A stretch of 64,000 nucleotides of DNA from Stentor roeselii (lineage: Eukaryota > Ciliophora > Heterotrichea > Heterotrichida > Stentoridae): positions 173,793 through 237,792 of the forward strand of contig RSEH01000015.1 in assembly GCA_006503475.1 (NCBI GenBank). Direction: 5' to 3'. Positions 1-10,137 of the stretch are shown piece after piece. Position numbers and translations under genes: made by a program. The notes below the pieces were generated by a model. It ran no database searches and was not told the origin of the DNA. It saw only the letters and a list, made by a program, of their open reading frames with translations. The stretch's first letter is position 1; each line of letters opens with the position of its first letter.

Positions 1-17
1 AAAAACATGGTAAAATT

Positions 18-143
18 AAGCCTGGAATCGCTTTTTAAGATAAAACTACCAGACTAGAAAAGATAGACACATGCCTTGATAAGCCTGGAATCGCTTTTTA
101 AGATAAAACTACCAGACTAGAAAAGATAGACACATGCCTTGAT
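18..143. repeat. 63-bp exact tandem duplication
   Basis: Two identical head-to-tail copies of a 63-bp unit lie at 18-80 and 81-143, and the first six bases of a third copy follow at 144-149. The unit length is a multiple of three. It lies at the beginning of a decayed copy of the coiled-coil family found downstream, so it duplicates pseudogene sequence. No spacer or palindrome suggests a mobile element or CRISPR array. Perfect identity means the duplication is recent, or is an assembly artefact at the contig edge. Confidence 0.9.
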
Positions 144-560
144 AAGCCTAATATTTGTATTCGAGGAATGCCAACTGCTGTTAGCGGCTTGAGATTGACT
201 GAAGGGCTTCATTTTGAAACTGTACTGAAAACCTACTCAAACAAATATACATCTTTCACATACACAAAAAAAGTATGGGATACCCTATAACTTCATAAGT
301 CGACAGTAAAACTCTAACTTAAAGAGCTGGAGATGGAAGTAATCAAAGTTTAGCAAGTTTTCTACTTTCAATGACTTCACTGTTTTGATTTTTCATAAAA
401 TCATTCTAATACTCAGGTTGTTATAGTTGTAAAAATAATGCTGGATAGAGACAAGAGGTCTTTAAGGAATTTAGAAGTGAAGATATTATGGAATCGCTGT
501 TTCAGTGTTGAAGGAATTCCTTTGAAATTATAGTTCTTAATGAATTATATTTTTCGAGGA
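100..560 (+). pseudogene. Decayed copy of the coiled-coil tandem family (C-terminal half)
   Basis: Conceptual translation gives pieces that align with the middle and C-terminal parts of the intact paralogues downstream. Around 100-150 it reads RLEKIDTCLDK (RLDKIDQCINE in the gene at 982). Around 235-300 it reads YSNKYTSFTYTKKVWD (YSNSYTSFTYTTSRVWD in that gene). Around 450-540 it reads QEVFKEFRSEDIMESLFQC, a stop, then NSFEIIVLNEL (QEVFNNLRSEDIQDSLFLC...CIEIIVLS in the gene at 5825). The pieces are broken by in-frame TAA and TGA stops and by frame changes, and much of the intervening coding sequence is missing. The stops do not coincide with Gln codons of the paralogues, so this is decay and not recoding. 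The 5' limit is unclear because of the 63-bp duplication and the window edge. Confidence 0.75.
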
Positions 561-967
561 TCAATTATAACTATAGAAATTAAAGACCTTGGAATTTGAA
601 GGAAAAATTTATAATATACTGAAATAAGAAAGTAGAAAAAGCTTTAAAATATACGGAAAGAATAAAGAATTATTTTAGTATTTAGTCCTATGAAATTTAA
701 ATTTTTGAGTTATTAAAGGCTTAAATTTTGTTTTACTATGTTTAAACATTCTAGTTGATCAACATTCAAGATAATAAGTAATTAAAAATCACTAAAATCT
801 TTTAGTTATAATCATCAATTATCTTTAGCCAAATAAAATACAAATTTTATATCTTTCATTTAAAATACCCTAAAAGCCTAAAAAAAATCAACCTTCAACC
901 CCCTGAAAAAAAATAACTTAAATCCTCTTCAAATAATATCCCAAATCTAATCCTACACTTTTTCGCT

Positions 968-978
968 ATTCTACAAAA
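968..978 (+). promoter_or_regulatory. Conserved ATTCTACAAAA motif just upstream of start codon
   Basis: The same 11-base string occurs immediately before the start of two paralogues: here 3 bp before the ATG at 982, and at 3771-3781, where its last A is the A of the ATG. Surrounding leader sequence is AT-rich and otherwise diverged. It could be a core promoter or initiator element, or simply residual homology from duplication. The third paralogue at 5825 lacks it. Confidence 0.4.
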
Positions 979-981
979 TAA

Positions 982-3012
982 ATGGAAGTCCCTCAAGAAC
1001 AAGACTTAAAATTTCTCAAAGCCATCTCACGATCAGATCTAGGTCCTTCAAGAGACGCGATAGATTTAAACCCAAATTCCTTAATAACCTGCAAGTCATT
1101 CGAAAACAAGTTAAAATACTACGAAAACCCTAAAATCCTAAATGATCTCAAATCAAAAATCCTGAAATACTCAAGATACCAATACGGTCTTCAAATTTTC
1201 ACCGGAATTCACGAAGACATGAAAAGATACGAGTCTCTAATCTTTTCCAAGACTCAAGAATTCAACGAAATAGTTTCAAAGCGTCAAACACAAGTAGACA
1301 ACGACCACGCCGTTTATTGTGATTACATTGAAATCTCTGAAAACGGCTTGAGAAAGCTAAACGAAGACGACCAGCAAGTGACTTACAAAAAATTTCTGGA
1401 AAACATGGCAAATAACATACTTTTGACACTTTTTAATAAAAGCATCCGTATTTGGACCTTACGGTTAACTGAGAACTATGAAAGATATCGAGTTGAACAA
1501 AGAGTTGGATATGAAATGTATATTGAAGGAGGGAGAAAAATCATTGAAATGCTGAACTATCAAATTTTCTGGATTAATCACAGTATTCATATTCAATTGA
1601 GTAATAAATTTCAAGAAAATTGCAATATTTTAAATGAATTTGGAATGATTATCAATGATTTTCAACAGTTTTCTAACTTGGATATACCTGAGGAGGTCAT
1701 GAATGAACATAGACTTGTTGAAAACTTTTTAGGAATCATGAGGTTTTTTGATCGATTTGCCTCACATTGGATAGAATTGACTGAAAAACTAGAAGAGTTT
1801 AAATTTCAGCAAATTGCAATTCCTAGAGAAATTGAAATCTGGAAATTGAAAAATTTATTTGATCAAGAAGTAGCAGCTGGACCTTATTTGGCAGCGGCTG
1901 TGAAGTATCTTAGTAAAAAACTTAGGAAAGTTGAACATCGACTTGCGGTTTATGAAACTGTTTCTAGATTAGATAAGATTGATCAGTGTATTAATGAGGC
2001 GAATGCTTGTATAAGTGCAGTTACTGCTGCTATCAACAGTATGACCATGTCGGGTGATGTTCATATAAGTTTTGGGTCGAGTACTTACTCGAACAGCTAT
2101 ACTAGTTTTACATATACTACTTCAAGAGTTTGGGATGATTTTGATCTTCATAAGAGTAATGTTATTGCTGATATTTCTGATGCTTCTCACTTCCCAATAC
2201 ACTCAAAAACAATGGACAATGAAGTAGAAAAATCCCAAATCCTAGCAGAACTCAACAGCGCTGTCCAAAGAGCTCAACAAATCCTAATCATAACTGAAAA
2301 TTACAGAGCCGGTGCCATAAAAGCCCAAAATGATATCCAAGAAAGAGACAAAAACATCAATGACACTAAAGAATTAATTCAAAGACTCAAGTCAACATAC
2401 GAGATCTTCGTTGAAGAACATCAGTCAGCATTACTCGAATTAAAAAAACACTTAATCCTGCCATGGTACTGCATGTTTCTCAGTCATTTAAATGTAACAA
2501 ATCCTAGAAAATTCGGAAAATTAGATAAAAACTATGACTTTTTAGCTACTCGCCTCCATCCGAAGTTTATTGTCGAGATTCTTTATGAAATTTTACTACA
2601 GAAACAAAAAATCAGGGAAAAAAAATTTCGACTTTTTGGAAAAGATGAGACAAAAAAGGTTTTTAACTGTGGAATTATTACTCTTGATATATTAATCGAG
2701 CTTTACACACATCCTAGAATTTTTGGATGTTTTAAAGATGATGAAACTGGAGAAGGTCAAAAAATCGAGAATTGTTTGAGATCTGAAAATTGTAAAAGCT
2801 CTTTTTTTAAATGTATTCGGGATACTGTTAACATTATTATCTTTGGGGATCTTATTCATTCGGATATTAATAAACTAGTAAATGAGGAGAGGATCAGAAG
2901 TTATCAAAAATATGGACTTGGGCTGTTGAAGGAGAATGGGTATGATAGGATAAGGGACAAGATTAAAGGATACAAAATGAAGTTAACGAAAAGAGCGAAA
3001 ACTATGATTTAG
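982..3012 (+). CDS. Coiled-coil family protein, tandem paralogue 1 (function unknown)
   Basis: The 676-residue protein has no domain I recognise. It is mostly helical and charged, with long predicted coiled-coil stretches (about residues 60-300 and 410-490). Between them is a distinctive Ser/Thr/Tyr-rich segment around residues 350-385 (SGDVHISFGSSTYSN...), which is the part best shared with the neighbouring copies. The C-terminal 150 residues hold the family pattern 'HPRIFGCF...LRSENCKSSFFKCI..TVNIIIFG'. No signal peptide or membrane span is visible, so a cytosolic or cytoskeletal location is likely (inference). The ATG at 982 follows an ATTCTACAAAA motif shared with the next paralogue. It lies in a same-strand tandem array with the genes at 3781 and 5825. 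Confidence 0.85.
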   Translation: MEVPQEQDLKFLKAISRSDLGPSRDAIDLNPNSLITCKSFENKLKYYENPKILNDLKSKILKYSRYQYGLQIFTGIHEDMKRYESLIFSKTQEFNEIVSKRQTQVDNDHAVYCDYIEISENGLRKLNEDDQQVTYKKFLENMANNILLTLFNKSIRIWTLRLTENYERYRVEQRVGYEMYIEGGRKIIEMLNYQIFWINHSIHIQLSNKFQENCNILNEFGMIINDFQQFSNLDIPEEVMNEHRLVENFLGIMRFFDRFASHWIELTEKLEEFKFQQIAIPREIEIWKLKNLFDQEVAAGPYLAAAVKYLSKKLRKVEHRLAVYETVSRLDKIDQCINEANACISAVTAAINSMTMSGDVHISFGSSTYSNSYTSFTYTTSRVWDDFDLHKSNVIADISDASHFPIHSKTMDNEVEKSQILAELNSAVQRAQQILIITENYRAGAIKAQNDIQERDKNINDTKELIQRLKSTYEIFVEEHQSALLELKKHLILPWYCMFLSHLNVTNPRKFGKLDKNYDFLATRLHPKFIVEILYEILLQKQKIREKKFRLFGKDETKKVFNCGIITLDILIELYTHPRIFGCFKDDETGEGQKIENCLRSENCKSSFFKCIRDTVNIIIFGDLIHSDINKLVNEERIRSYQKYGLGLLKENGYDRIRDKIKGYKMKLTKRAKTMI

Positions 3013-3035
3013 TTAACCATTTAGTAATTATATAG

Positions 3036-3376
3036 GATAGGTTTTTTATGTCAAAGTCAGAGGTTTGTATCAGCTAGTCATAGCTAGATATTGAGCTTTA
3101 TTATCAAAGATAAACTATTATTAAGTTTTGAATTTAGTAAAGATTTTTGATAGGTTTTATGATGTTAAGTCAGAGATTTGTCTTAGTCAGTCAAAGCTAG
3201 ATATTGGGCTTTATTCTTAAAGCCAAAACTTTGATTAAGTTTAGCATTTAGTAAAGATATTGGATAGGTTTTCTTATGTTTTTGGCTAGGACTGAGCTTT
3301 TGCTAGACAGAGCTAAGGATATTTGCCTTATTATAATTCAAAATAATGATTAGTTAGCTTCGATGGGGTTATTGAG
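3036..3376. repeat. Degenerate ~114-bp tandem repeat, three units
   Basis: Three imperfect direct copies start with GATAGGTTTT at 3036, 3149 and 3263 (spacing 113 and 114 bp). Shared internal landmarks include AGTCAGAG.TTTGT, AGCTAGATATTG.GCTTTATT and TTTAGTAAAGAT. The third copy is the most diverged. The array sits between the first two coiled-coil paralogues and shows no obvious reading frame. It may be a decayed minisatellite or the trace of unequal exchange within the gene array. Confidence 0.75.
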
Positions 3377-3780
3377 TGGCCTTTTATGTAAAAAGATTTA
3401 ATTATTATCCAATCGTGACAGGGTTTGGTAGAGATTTTATAGCTAGTTACAAGGCTATTTAATAAATTAGTTTAAGAAAAAAAATTTAGTTTATTTTCGA
3501 ATAAATCGGTTAAGTTTATTATTTTTTGGCTCTGATATCTTCCAGATTAATATAAACTAAGATCTTTCTATTTTATTTACACTTACAATATACCCTTAGA
3601 GATTTTACAAACCCCAGCAATTTATCCAGTTAATTTTAAAACCCATTCAAACTTCTAACTAATATAAATAAAAATTTTCACCCTCCAACAACAAAATCTC
3701 CCAAAACTTTTTTCCATATCTTCAACAAAAATTTATTCTTCTTCCAACATTTTTTTTATAATAAATCGTTATTCTACAAA
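3377..3780. other. AT-rich intergenic leader
   Basis: No reading frame or RNA gene is visible. The last 60 bases are pyrimidine/AT-rich and end in the ATTCTACAAAA motif that abuts the start codon at 3781. Presumably this holds the promoter of that gene. Confidence 0.5.
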
Positions 3781-5820
3781 ATGTCGATCATCGATGAATC
3801 TCAGTCTCTAATGAAAATTTCTTCAACCCAACTTCCACAAGATCGTCTCTTAGAGCTCCAGACCTCAAGAGAAAGCATGCTTATTTATAAACCAGAAAAC
3901 GGAAAAGTTAACGTCTATCTGAATCTATCCTTCAAATCCAATTTAGATGAAAAGCTTGACAAATTTTCAACATATTGGTACCACTTTTACTGTCTTTTGT
4001 CTCTAGCAGAAGAGTTGAGTATCCACAAGACAAAGTTCACAACAGAACTAAACAACTTAGAAATATTTTACAATGAACTTCAAAGAACCATCAACAGAGA
4101 CATCGACGCCTTTCGAAGACAGCAAAGTGAAGCCCAGGTCGAAATGGATAGACTTTTAAGAGAAGAAGAAAGAGAAGTCGGCAGAAGACAAGTTGAAATC
4201 GAGTTAACTGATAGGCTCATGAACTTAAAAGATAAAACTGGATATGTCCATGTTTTAGTCGAAACTAAAAACAAAATCATGGAATATGGAAAACGAAAGG
4301 GAAAAATTGAAAAAGACTTGGAAATCGCGAGGGAATCTCTTGAATGTCTTGAGTACTTAAATGCGAATTTGAGTAATAATTTGATTCAAAAAAACAGAGA
4401 AGCTTTTTTAATGTTTTCACAAGAAACAAGCAGAGTTTATGATTATATTGAGGAGGTTAGTGAAAAAGACTTCACAATCATCACAGAACCAGAATTTATG
4501 GATGTTCAGATTACTTTAGAATTTTCTACCTTTTTATGTGAAAAAATAAATAACTTCAAAGCGATTTATGCAGAATTGATGCATTTGGTGATTTCTTCTT
4601 ATGTCAACTTTGAGTGTATCGAGATGATTCGCCATAAGTGGGAATATTATGAACAATGTGCTGGCTTTATCGCTGCGAGACCTTATGTGGATGCTGAACT
4701 TGACTATTATCTAGGCAAGAAAAACAAGGCAGAGTTTCGATACGATTCTCTTTTCAGCAGAGATCACTCAATAAGAACTGAAGAGTGTCTTAAGACCTTG
4801 GTATTTAATTCCTCTCAACTTGATGCAGAAGCCCATAATGTCCACATTTCTGGAGGGGTTGATTATAGGACAACCACACAGAATCATTCATATTCTTATA
4901 GAGATAATCAAGGAATAACGCATAGTGGAAGCGTTAGTTTTTCACATGTTTCAAGTGTCAGTCATAATCTAGCACTTTCCAGCTCTGCTGCACCTAAACA
5001 TGCCCCAGACCCTCGAAACATCAAGTTTTTACCAAAAACTCTAGAAGCTGAAAAGTTGAAAGATCTAGCAAAGAACAAATATGCAGAAGTCTTTATAGTC
5101 TGGAAAGGTTTTAAAGCCATTTTCGATGAGTTTGAAGCAAGAAAACAAGCAGTCATCGACCATAAAAACAGTATCGTTCAACGTTTAGAACTTTTGAATG
5201 AAGATTATATGAAGATCTGTAAAAATTTCACCAGATTTTTCAAGTCTTTTGAAACAAAAAGTTTTAGAATTGATGAGTCTTTTAACTGCTGCATGCTTTC
5301 TTTGCTGTTAAAAAATTCAAACATTGAAAAATGCCCAGGTTGTTGCGGAAGTCGACTTAGAGATGTTCATCAGACAGACCAAATCACGATAAACTACATA
5401 ATTGAATTTCTCTTAAAAGTCCTGAAATTAAATAAAAAAAAAATCCCTGGAGGTTGCTACAATTCAAAAATTTTCCTTGTGTTAAAATGTGAAGAAATCG
5501 ACTTGGATGATATCAGAGTCATCTTGTTAGACCTAAGAATTCTCGGATCATTGAAAAACAATACAAACGGCATCCAAGCCATCAAATCAGGAGCTCGACA
5601 AGAAGAATTCGACAAGTCTCTCTTTGAAATCATTTCAAAGTGCATCCAACTCGCTTGTATTAAAAAGCAAAAAAATTACAACATAAACCAGGAAAAAACA
5701 TTTGCTTTCGTGATGTCGCTGCAAGAAGAAGGAGAAGCTATCTTAAAAAGCCATGGCTACGATAAGTTGATTCCAGATTACAGAAAATTCAAGTACTCTG
5801 GATTTACTAAAGTTAGTTAA
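3781..5820 (+). CDS. Coiled-coil family protein, tandem paralogue 2 (function unknown)
   Basis: This 679-residue protein is a diverged paralogue of the genes on either side. Residues about 70-210 are strongly charged and helical (RLLREEEREVGRRQVEIE region) and probably form a coiled coil. A Ser/His/Tyr-rich central segment (about 355-405, beginning VHISGGVDYRTTT) corresponds to the SGDVHISFGSS and LTGGVSSSDSS segments of the siblings. The C-terminal part contains Cys-rich 'CPGCCGSR' and the family pattern 'LRILGSLKNNTNG...FDKSLFEIISKCI'. No signal peptide or transmembrane helix is seen. It ends only 4 bp before the next paralogue's ATG on the same strand, which is unusually tight. Function cannot be assigned from sequence. 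Confidence 0.85.
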   Translation: MSIIDESQSLMKISSTQLPQDRLLELQTSRESMLIYKPENGKVNVYLNLSFKSNLDEKLDKFSTYWYHFYCLLSLAEELSIHKTKFTTELNNLEIFYNELQRTINRDIDAFRRQQSEAQVEMDRLLREEEREVGRRQVEIELTDRLMNLKDKTGYVHVLVETKNKIMEYGKRKGKIEKDLEIARESLECLEYLNANLSNNLIQKNREAFLMFSQETSRVYDYIEEVSEKDFTIITEPEFMDVQITLEFSTFLCEKINNFKAIYAELMHLVISSYVNFECIEMIRHKWEYYEQCAGFIAARPYVDAELDYYLGKKNKAEFRYDSLFSRDHSIRTEECLKTLVFNSSQLDAEAHNVHISGGVDYRTTTQNHSYSYRDNQGITHSGSVSFSHVSSVSHNLALSSSAAPKHAPDPRNIKFLPKTLEAEKLKDLAKNKYAEVFIVWKGFKAIFDEFEARKQAVIDHKNSIVQRLELLNEDYMKICKNFTRFFKSFETKSFRIDESFNCCMLSLLLKNSNIEKCPGCCGSRLRDVHQTDQITINYIIEFLLKVLKLNKKKIPGGCYNSKIFLVLKCEEIDLDDIRVILLDLRILGSLKNNTNGIQAIKSGARQEEFDKSLFEIISKCIQLACIKKQKNYNINQEKTFAFVMSLQEEGEAILKSHGYDKLIPDYRKFKYSGFTKVS

Positions 5821-5824
5821 TTTA

Positions 5825-7810
5825 ATGGCTAATAATAATATGGCCGCCTCTCCTACTCGGAACGTTAAGTACATCAAAGTCAAAGTAAAAGACTCTTCAA
5901 ACCATGAGGTACAGAATTTAATATCAAATCAAGATCGAATAGTTAAATACGAAATAAGACAAGGAGGAATAATTTTCGCAGTCCTTCATGATTCCTATAA
6001 AAAGAATCTTCTTGGGAAACTTAAAGAAATCTCTCATTTCTTAATTGTCTTTGAAACTCTTAAGGCAATCGAACTGGACGTGCAAAGGCAGATGAAAGAC
6101 TTGGAAAATATAAAAATAGAGACACTTGATTTTATTTCAAAAGCTGAATCGACTATAGAAGAAGATATTGAATTTTATCAGAAAGAAATTTTGATTGGGG
6201 AGCAAGAACTCAACTTTTACAATAACCAGACTTTTAATAAGAGAGAAACTGCGCAATTTACAAATAATATACTTTTGGATCTTTTTGATAATGATAAATG
6301 GATCTTTGACATGCATAATACTAAGGAATATGAAAGATCGAGAGGTAAAATGATTAGAGAAGCTGAAAAAAAAGTTTACTGCAGTCGAGAAAATTTGGTT
6401 TTTCTTTCAAATCTTAGAGATATTTTGAATTTGAATGAAATGAGCAGAATGATTTCTGAAATGGAAGCGATTTATTTGGTGATTAGTGAAAAATCGAAGT
6501 ATTTAGAAATGGTTTTTTTGAAAGGCAATTTAATTAATGCAGAGAGTCAAGATTCTAGCCGTGCTTTGGAGTTGATTAGGAGCTTGATTGAGGATTATAA
6601 GACTTTTTCTTCAGTTTATAGACAGATTAAGTCTTTAAATGAAGATTTGAAGTATAATATTTATGGTATTCGCCTTAACAATGACAAATGGCTTATTTCA
6701 ATTCCTTTGAAAGGGGAAGAAGCAGCTAACCCGATTTTACTAAAACTTCTTGATTATATGGCTAAAAAAGTGGTTTCTGCTACTGATGAGTTGCTTGATA
6801 TGATGAATAGGGATACTGCGCGGCATTATACCAATTGTATGAATGATATAAAGAAAAACCTAGAAGGAATCACATCAGATTACAACAGTATCAAATTAAC
6901 TGGGGGTGTATCATCATCAGACTCAAGTGTTTCATGCAACCTGAAAATAAAAATGAAACATAGTAATCGAGTAGTAGTAGACCTATCAAACGTGCAGTTT
7001 AGTGACTACACAATGCAAGCAAAAGCCAGACTACAAGAATGGGAAAAGCGTCTTAACGAAATAAAAGCTGAACTCTCAATTTTAGACAAATTTCAAAAGG
7101 AATTTAATGAAGCCGAACAGAAAATGATAGACAACAAAAACCGAAAAGAACTCGAACTCCATCAACATTCAAACGAAGTCTCTCATAATATAAGTGGGTA
7201 CTCAACCCTTGAAAGATCCTGCCAAGATAAAACTCTAATCATTGGAATCGAGTCAATCCCAGCTTTAATCGGAATGTTTATGAAGCATATCAACTTGCAG
7301 TTAAACGCGATCTGCAAGTCTTCAGCTTCCAATATAAAAGCAATCGACATTGACGCTGCACAGTTATTTGAAGTGATGTTTAAAAGATTGAAGAAAAATA
7401 ATAAAATTGACTACGGCTTTTGTGTTTATTTTTGTTGTTGTTGTGGAGCTGGAAATGGGAAATATTCGAAGTTTCACAAGTTGTTTAGTTGTAGTGAGTT
7501 CAGTTCTTATGACTTTCATGAAATTATGCTTAATACAAGGGTTTGTGGAAGTTATAAAAATAGAGCTGGACAGAGTCAGGAAGTTTTTAATAATCTCAGA
7601 AGTGAAGATATTCAGGATTCACTTTTTCTTTGTGCTAAGAATTGCATTGAAATCATTGTGCTTAGTAGAATGTTCAATCTTAAACTCAATTTTAAGACTG
7701 TTTCGGAGAGGCTTAAACATTATGAGAGTGAATTGATTCATTCTTTGGATATTCACAAGTATAAAAAATTGTTAAAATATGCGAAAGAGAGGAGATATTA
7801 TAAGGTTTAG
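5825..7810 (+). CDS. Coiled-coil family protein, tandem paralogue 3 (function unknown)
   Basis: The 661-residue protein carries the same layout as the two upstream copies: charged helical N-terminal half, a central 'SIKLTGGVSSSDSS' segment near residue 357, a second coiled-coil stretch (about 395-450), then a Cys-rich patch (YFCCCCGAGNGK, about 535) and the C-terminal pattern 'NTRVCGSYKNRAGQ...LRSEDIQDSLFLC'. The first ATG (5825) is 4 bp after the previous stop; an alternative ATG is at 5840. With no room for a promoter, transcription must start inside the upstream gene, or the two share a transcript. I found no 15-nt intron that would join the two frames. The decayed copies at 100-560 and 8240-9860 resemble this member most. 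Confidence 0.85.
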   Translation: MANNNMAASPTRNVKYIKVKVKDSSNHEVQNLISNQDRIVKYEIRQGGIIFAVLHDSYKKNLLGKLKEISHFLIVFETLKAIELDVQRQMKDLENIKIETLDFISKAESTIEEDIEFYQKEILIGEQELNFYNNQTFNKRETAQFTNNILLDLFDNDKWIFDMHNTKEYERSRGKMIREAEKKVYCSRENLVFLSNLRDILNLNEMSRMISEMEAIYLVISEKSKYLEMVFLKGNLINAESQDSSRALELIRSLIEDYKTFSSVYRQIKSLNEDLKYNIYGIRLNNDKWLISIPLKGEEAANPILLKLLDYMAKKVVSATDELLDMMNRDTARHYTNCMNDIKKNLEGITSDYNSIKLTGGVSSSDSSVSCNLKIKMKHSNRVVVDLSNVQFSDYTMQAKARLQEWEKRLNEIKAELSILDKFQKEFNEAEQKMIDNKNRKELELHQHSNEVSHNISGYSTLERSCQDKTLIIGIESIPALIGMFMKHINLQLNAICKSSASNIKAIDIDAAQLFEVMFKRLKKNNKIDYGFCVYFCCCCGAGNGKYSKFHKLFSCSEFSSYDFHEIMLNTRVCGSYKNRAGQSQEVFNNLRSEDIQDSLFLCAKNCIEIIVLSRMFNLKLNFKTVSERLKHYESELIHSLDIHKYKKLLKYAKERRYYKV

Positions 7811-8239
7811 TTAGAACTTAAGTAAGTTTTATTAATAATGGTCTTTGAATGGTATATCTTAAACTACAGAATTAATAGTTTGGTTGGAATTAAAAAGTTA
7901 AAGCAAGTTTAGAATTTATAATATTTCTTTATTTTATTATGTAAATGGCAGAGAATCAAGAGGCTCATTTACATCACTGCTTGGGAATGTTTTCCTATGA
8001 GAATTCCCTGAAATTATTACCAAAACACATAGTCCTCGAAAGAGGTTTATAACTTTTGTGATTCATGAAAGCAATTAAAATATTACCTCAACTTTTAAAA
8101 GTGTTAAAATTGAAATCTTTTATTTTAGGTATATAAAATATCAGTACTTCTTTGAAATTTTGCATTAAGTGCATGTGAAGACTTAGCTCTTTAGTTAAGT
8201 AAAATCAAGAATTTCAAAAATAAAATTGAAAATAGAAGA
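7811..8239. other. AT-rich stretch, possible start of a decayed copy
   Basis: No intact gene is present. From an ATG at 7945 a frame reads MAENQEAHLHHCLGMFSYEN and on for about 35 residues before the first stop, after which stops are frequent. This could be a remnant N-terminus, but no clear match to the paralogues' N-termini is visible. Confidence 0.35.
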
Positions 8240-9860
8240 GGGTAGGTAAATTACTAATGAGATTTCTTATTATCAAGAAGAATTTCAAATGCTGAGAATG
8301 ATAAGAAGCTTCAACATGGACAAGACTTCAAAAATTCATATAAAATATTTGTTAAAAACAAATCCAATTATATCCTTACCTCACTTTCAGTAAATATTTC
8401 AGACTCAGCATATTTTATTAATTGAGCAGTAAGAAAGGGACCGTGCAGGAAAAACAGTAAATTTATAAAGGTTTAGGACTGTCTTCGTAATTTTAGACTT
8501 TTTGAACTTCAAAAATATATATTTCAATAATAAAATAAACAGGAAACTTAATAAGCGGCACTGTGATCAATAATATCGAGTTAAATATGAACGGTTCATG
8601 TATTTTATGAAGATTGAACAAGATTCGATGATCATTTAAAATTTGTTAATGATATAAATTTAATATTAACATTAAAATCAAGCATCAAGATGATACCCTG
8701 AACAAAATTTTAAAAAAACTTTAAACATTTTTCTTATCCTTTGAATCAAATGAAATGAAATATTTTAATATTTCAATTGCTGAAAACAGAATTCACCTCA
8801 ATCTCATATTTGCTAAAATGTCTTTATTAGAACTTGAGATTCAACAAGTAATTAATCGATTTAAACAAAAAATTGAATCTAAAGATAAATAGAAACAAAT
8901 GAGATCTTAAACAGTATCTTAGACCACGTGACTATAAAGTTCTAAGCACTGAAGAAGTTTGACAGTACCAAAGCAGCAGAGACATTTCTTGTCACTTTAA
9001 AGTACATCGCAGATAAAACATAAACTTGCTGGCAACATTTCATCAGTACAACAGCCTTAAAATAAACAAAAGTGTTTCTTTTGACGGACAATCCTTTTCT
9101 GAAACGTTAATTATAAGATCAAAGAATTCGAAAATAATAGCAATAGACCTGGAAAACCTTCAATATGACAAAAGTACTGAAAAAGCTTTGATTATCCGAA
9201 AAGAGTAAAAAAAACCAAAATTTGAGATAAAAAATTGATTGAAAATTTGAGACGACTATCAAATAGTCTACTATCAAGCTTAAAGAAAGTCCAAGGAAAC
9301 TGTGATAGAAAAATATAAAAAAAGCTCATTTGAAGGTTTCGATAAAGTGAATTTTTAAGGACATCAAAGTCTAAAAAAATTCAACTACACTGTCACGCTT
9401 ATGATTCAACCTGAAGTTATCACTGCTTTGATCGGAATTTTCATAAATAACTGAATATCAAACTTAATTCATTTCAGATTTTCCGCTCCTAAGGTGAAAT
9501 CTGATGAAATCAATCCAAATGATTTTAATGATTCTGTTTACCGAAAGTTAAAGAAAATGGATGCCTGGGGTTTGGGTGATGGGCTTATTTCTTTTGTGGG
9601 TGTGGGACTGGAAGTGGCAAATACTTTAAGTTTAGGAAAATCATAATTATGAGGACTTTAGAGTTAATGAATTTCATGAAATCATTACAAGACTTGAATT
9701 AGTGGATGTCTTAAAACTAGCTCAGGACTCAGACAGGAAGTGTTTCGAGGATTAAGAAGTGAGGATATCAATCAATAATTTTTCCAGTCCTTCAAAGGCT
9801 ACATGGAAATCATGGTCCTTACTCCATCAGAAAAAACAAGCTATATAAAAATTTCGTGAA
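8240..9860 (+). pseudogene. Decayed paralogue 4 of the coiled-coil tandem family
   Basis: Fragments in shifting frames line up in order with the gene at 5825. Around 8945-8970, KVLSTEEV-stop-QY matches KVVSATDELLDMM. At 9026-9208, HQYNSLKINKSVSF...IIAIDLENLQYDKSTEKA matches the segment DYNSIKLTGGVSSS...VVVDLSNVQFSDYTMQAKA. Around 9400-9560, EVITALIGIF...DFNDSVYRKLKKM matches IPALIGMF...QLFEVMFKRLKKN. Around 9740-9780, QEVFRGLRSEDIN matches QEVFNNLRSEDIQ. At least three frameshifts and several stops destroy the gene. The open piece at 9026-9208 is only a fragment of it. The 5' boundary is uncertain, as homology fades upstream of about 8400. Confidence 0.8.
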
Positions 9861-10137
9861 CTACCATCTTAAGCCCTACCAAAAAGAAATATTAAAAATC
9901 CTATAAACCCACAGACACAACCCATTATTCAAATCATCAGGAGTCACTTCAGTATCCTCAACTATTACTATAAGTTATAACCCTCTGAAATTAAACTATC
10001 CAAAAAAAATCCTTGACTTTTCCCCAAAATCCTCAAAAACTCATCTCTAACTTCTCCACCCATTCTCAACTCACAAAAATCCAAAGCGACATAATTCTCA
10101 ATCCTAATACAACCCATCTTCACAAGTTTCCATATAA

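Noticed and set aside
3036-3376. CRISPR-like array
   Set aside because: Units are direct, degenerate and contiguous with no unique spacers, and the genome is eukaryotic.
5800-5850. Paralogues 2 and 3 being one fused gene
   Set aside because: No 15-nt GT...AG segment removes the stop and joins the frames, and each half has the complete family layout with its own start.
9026-9208. 60-residue frame as a small gene
   Set aside because: It aligns with an internal part of the coiled-coil family protein at 5825 and starts in mid-domain, so it is a pseudogene fragment.
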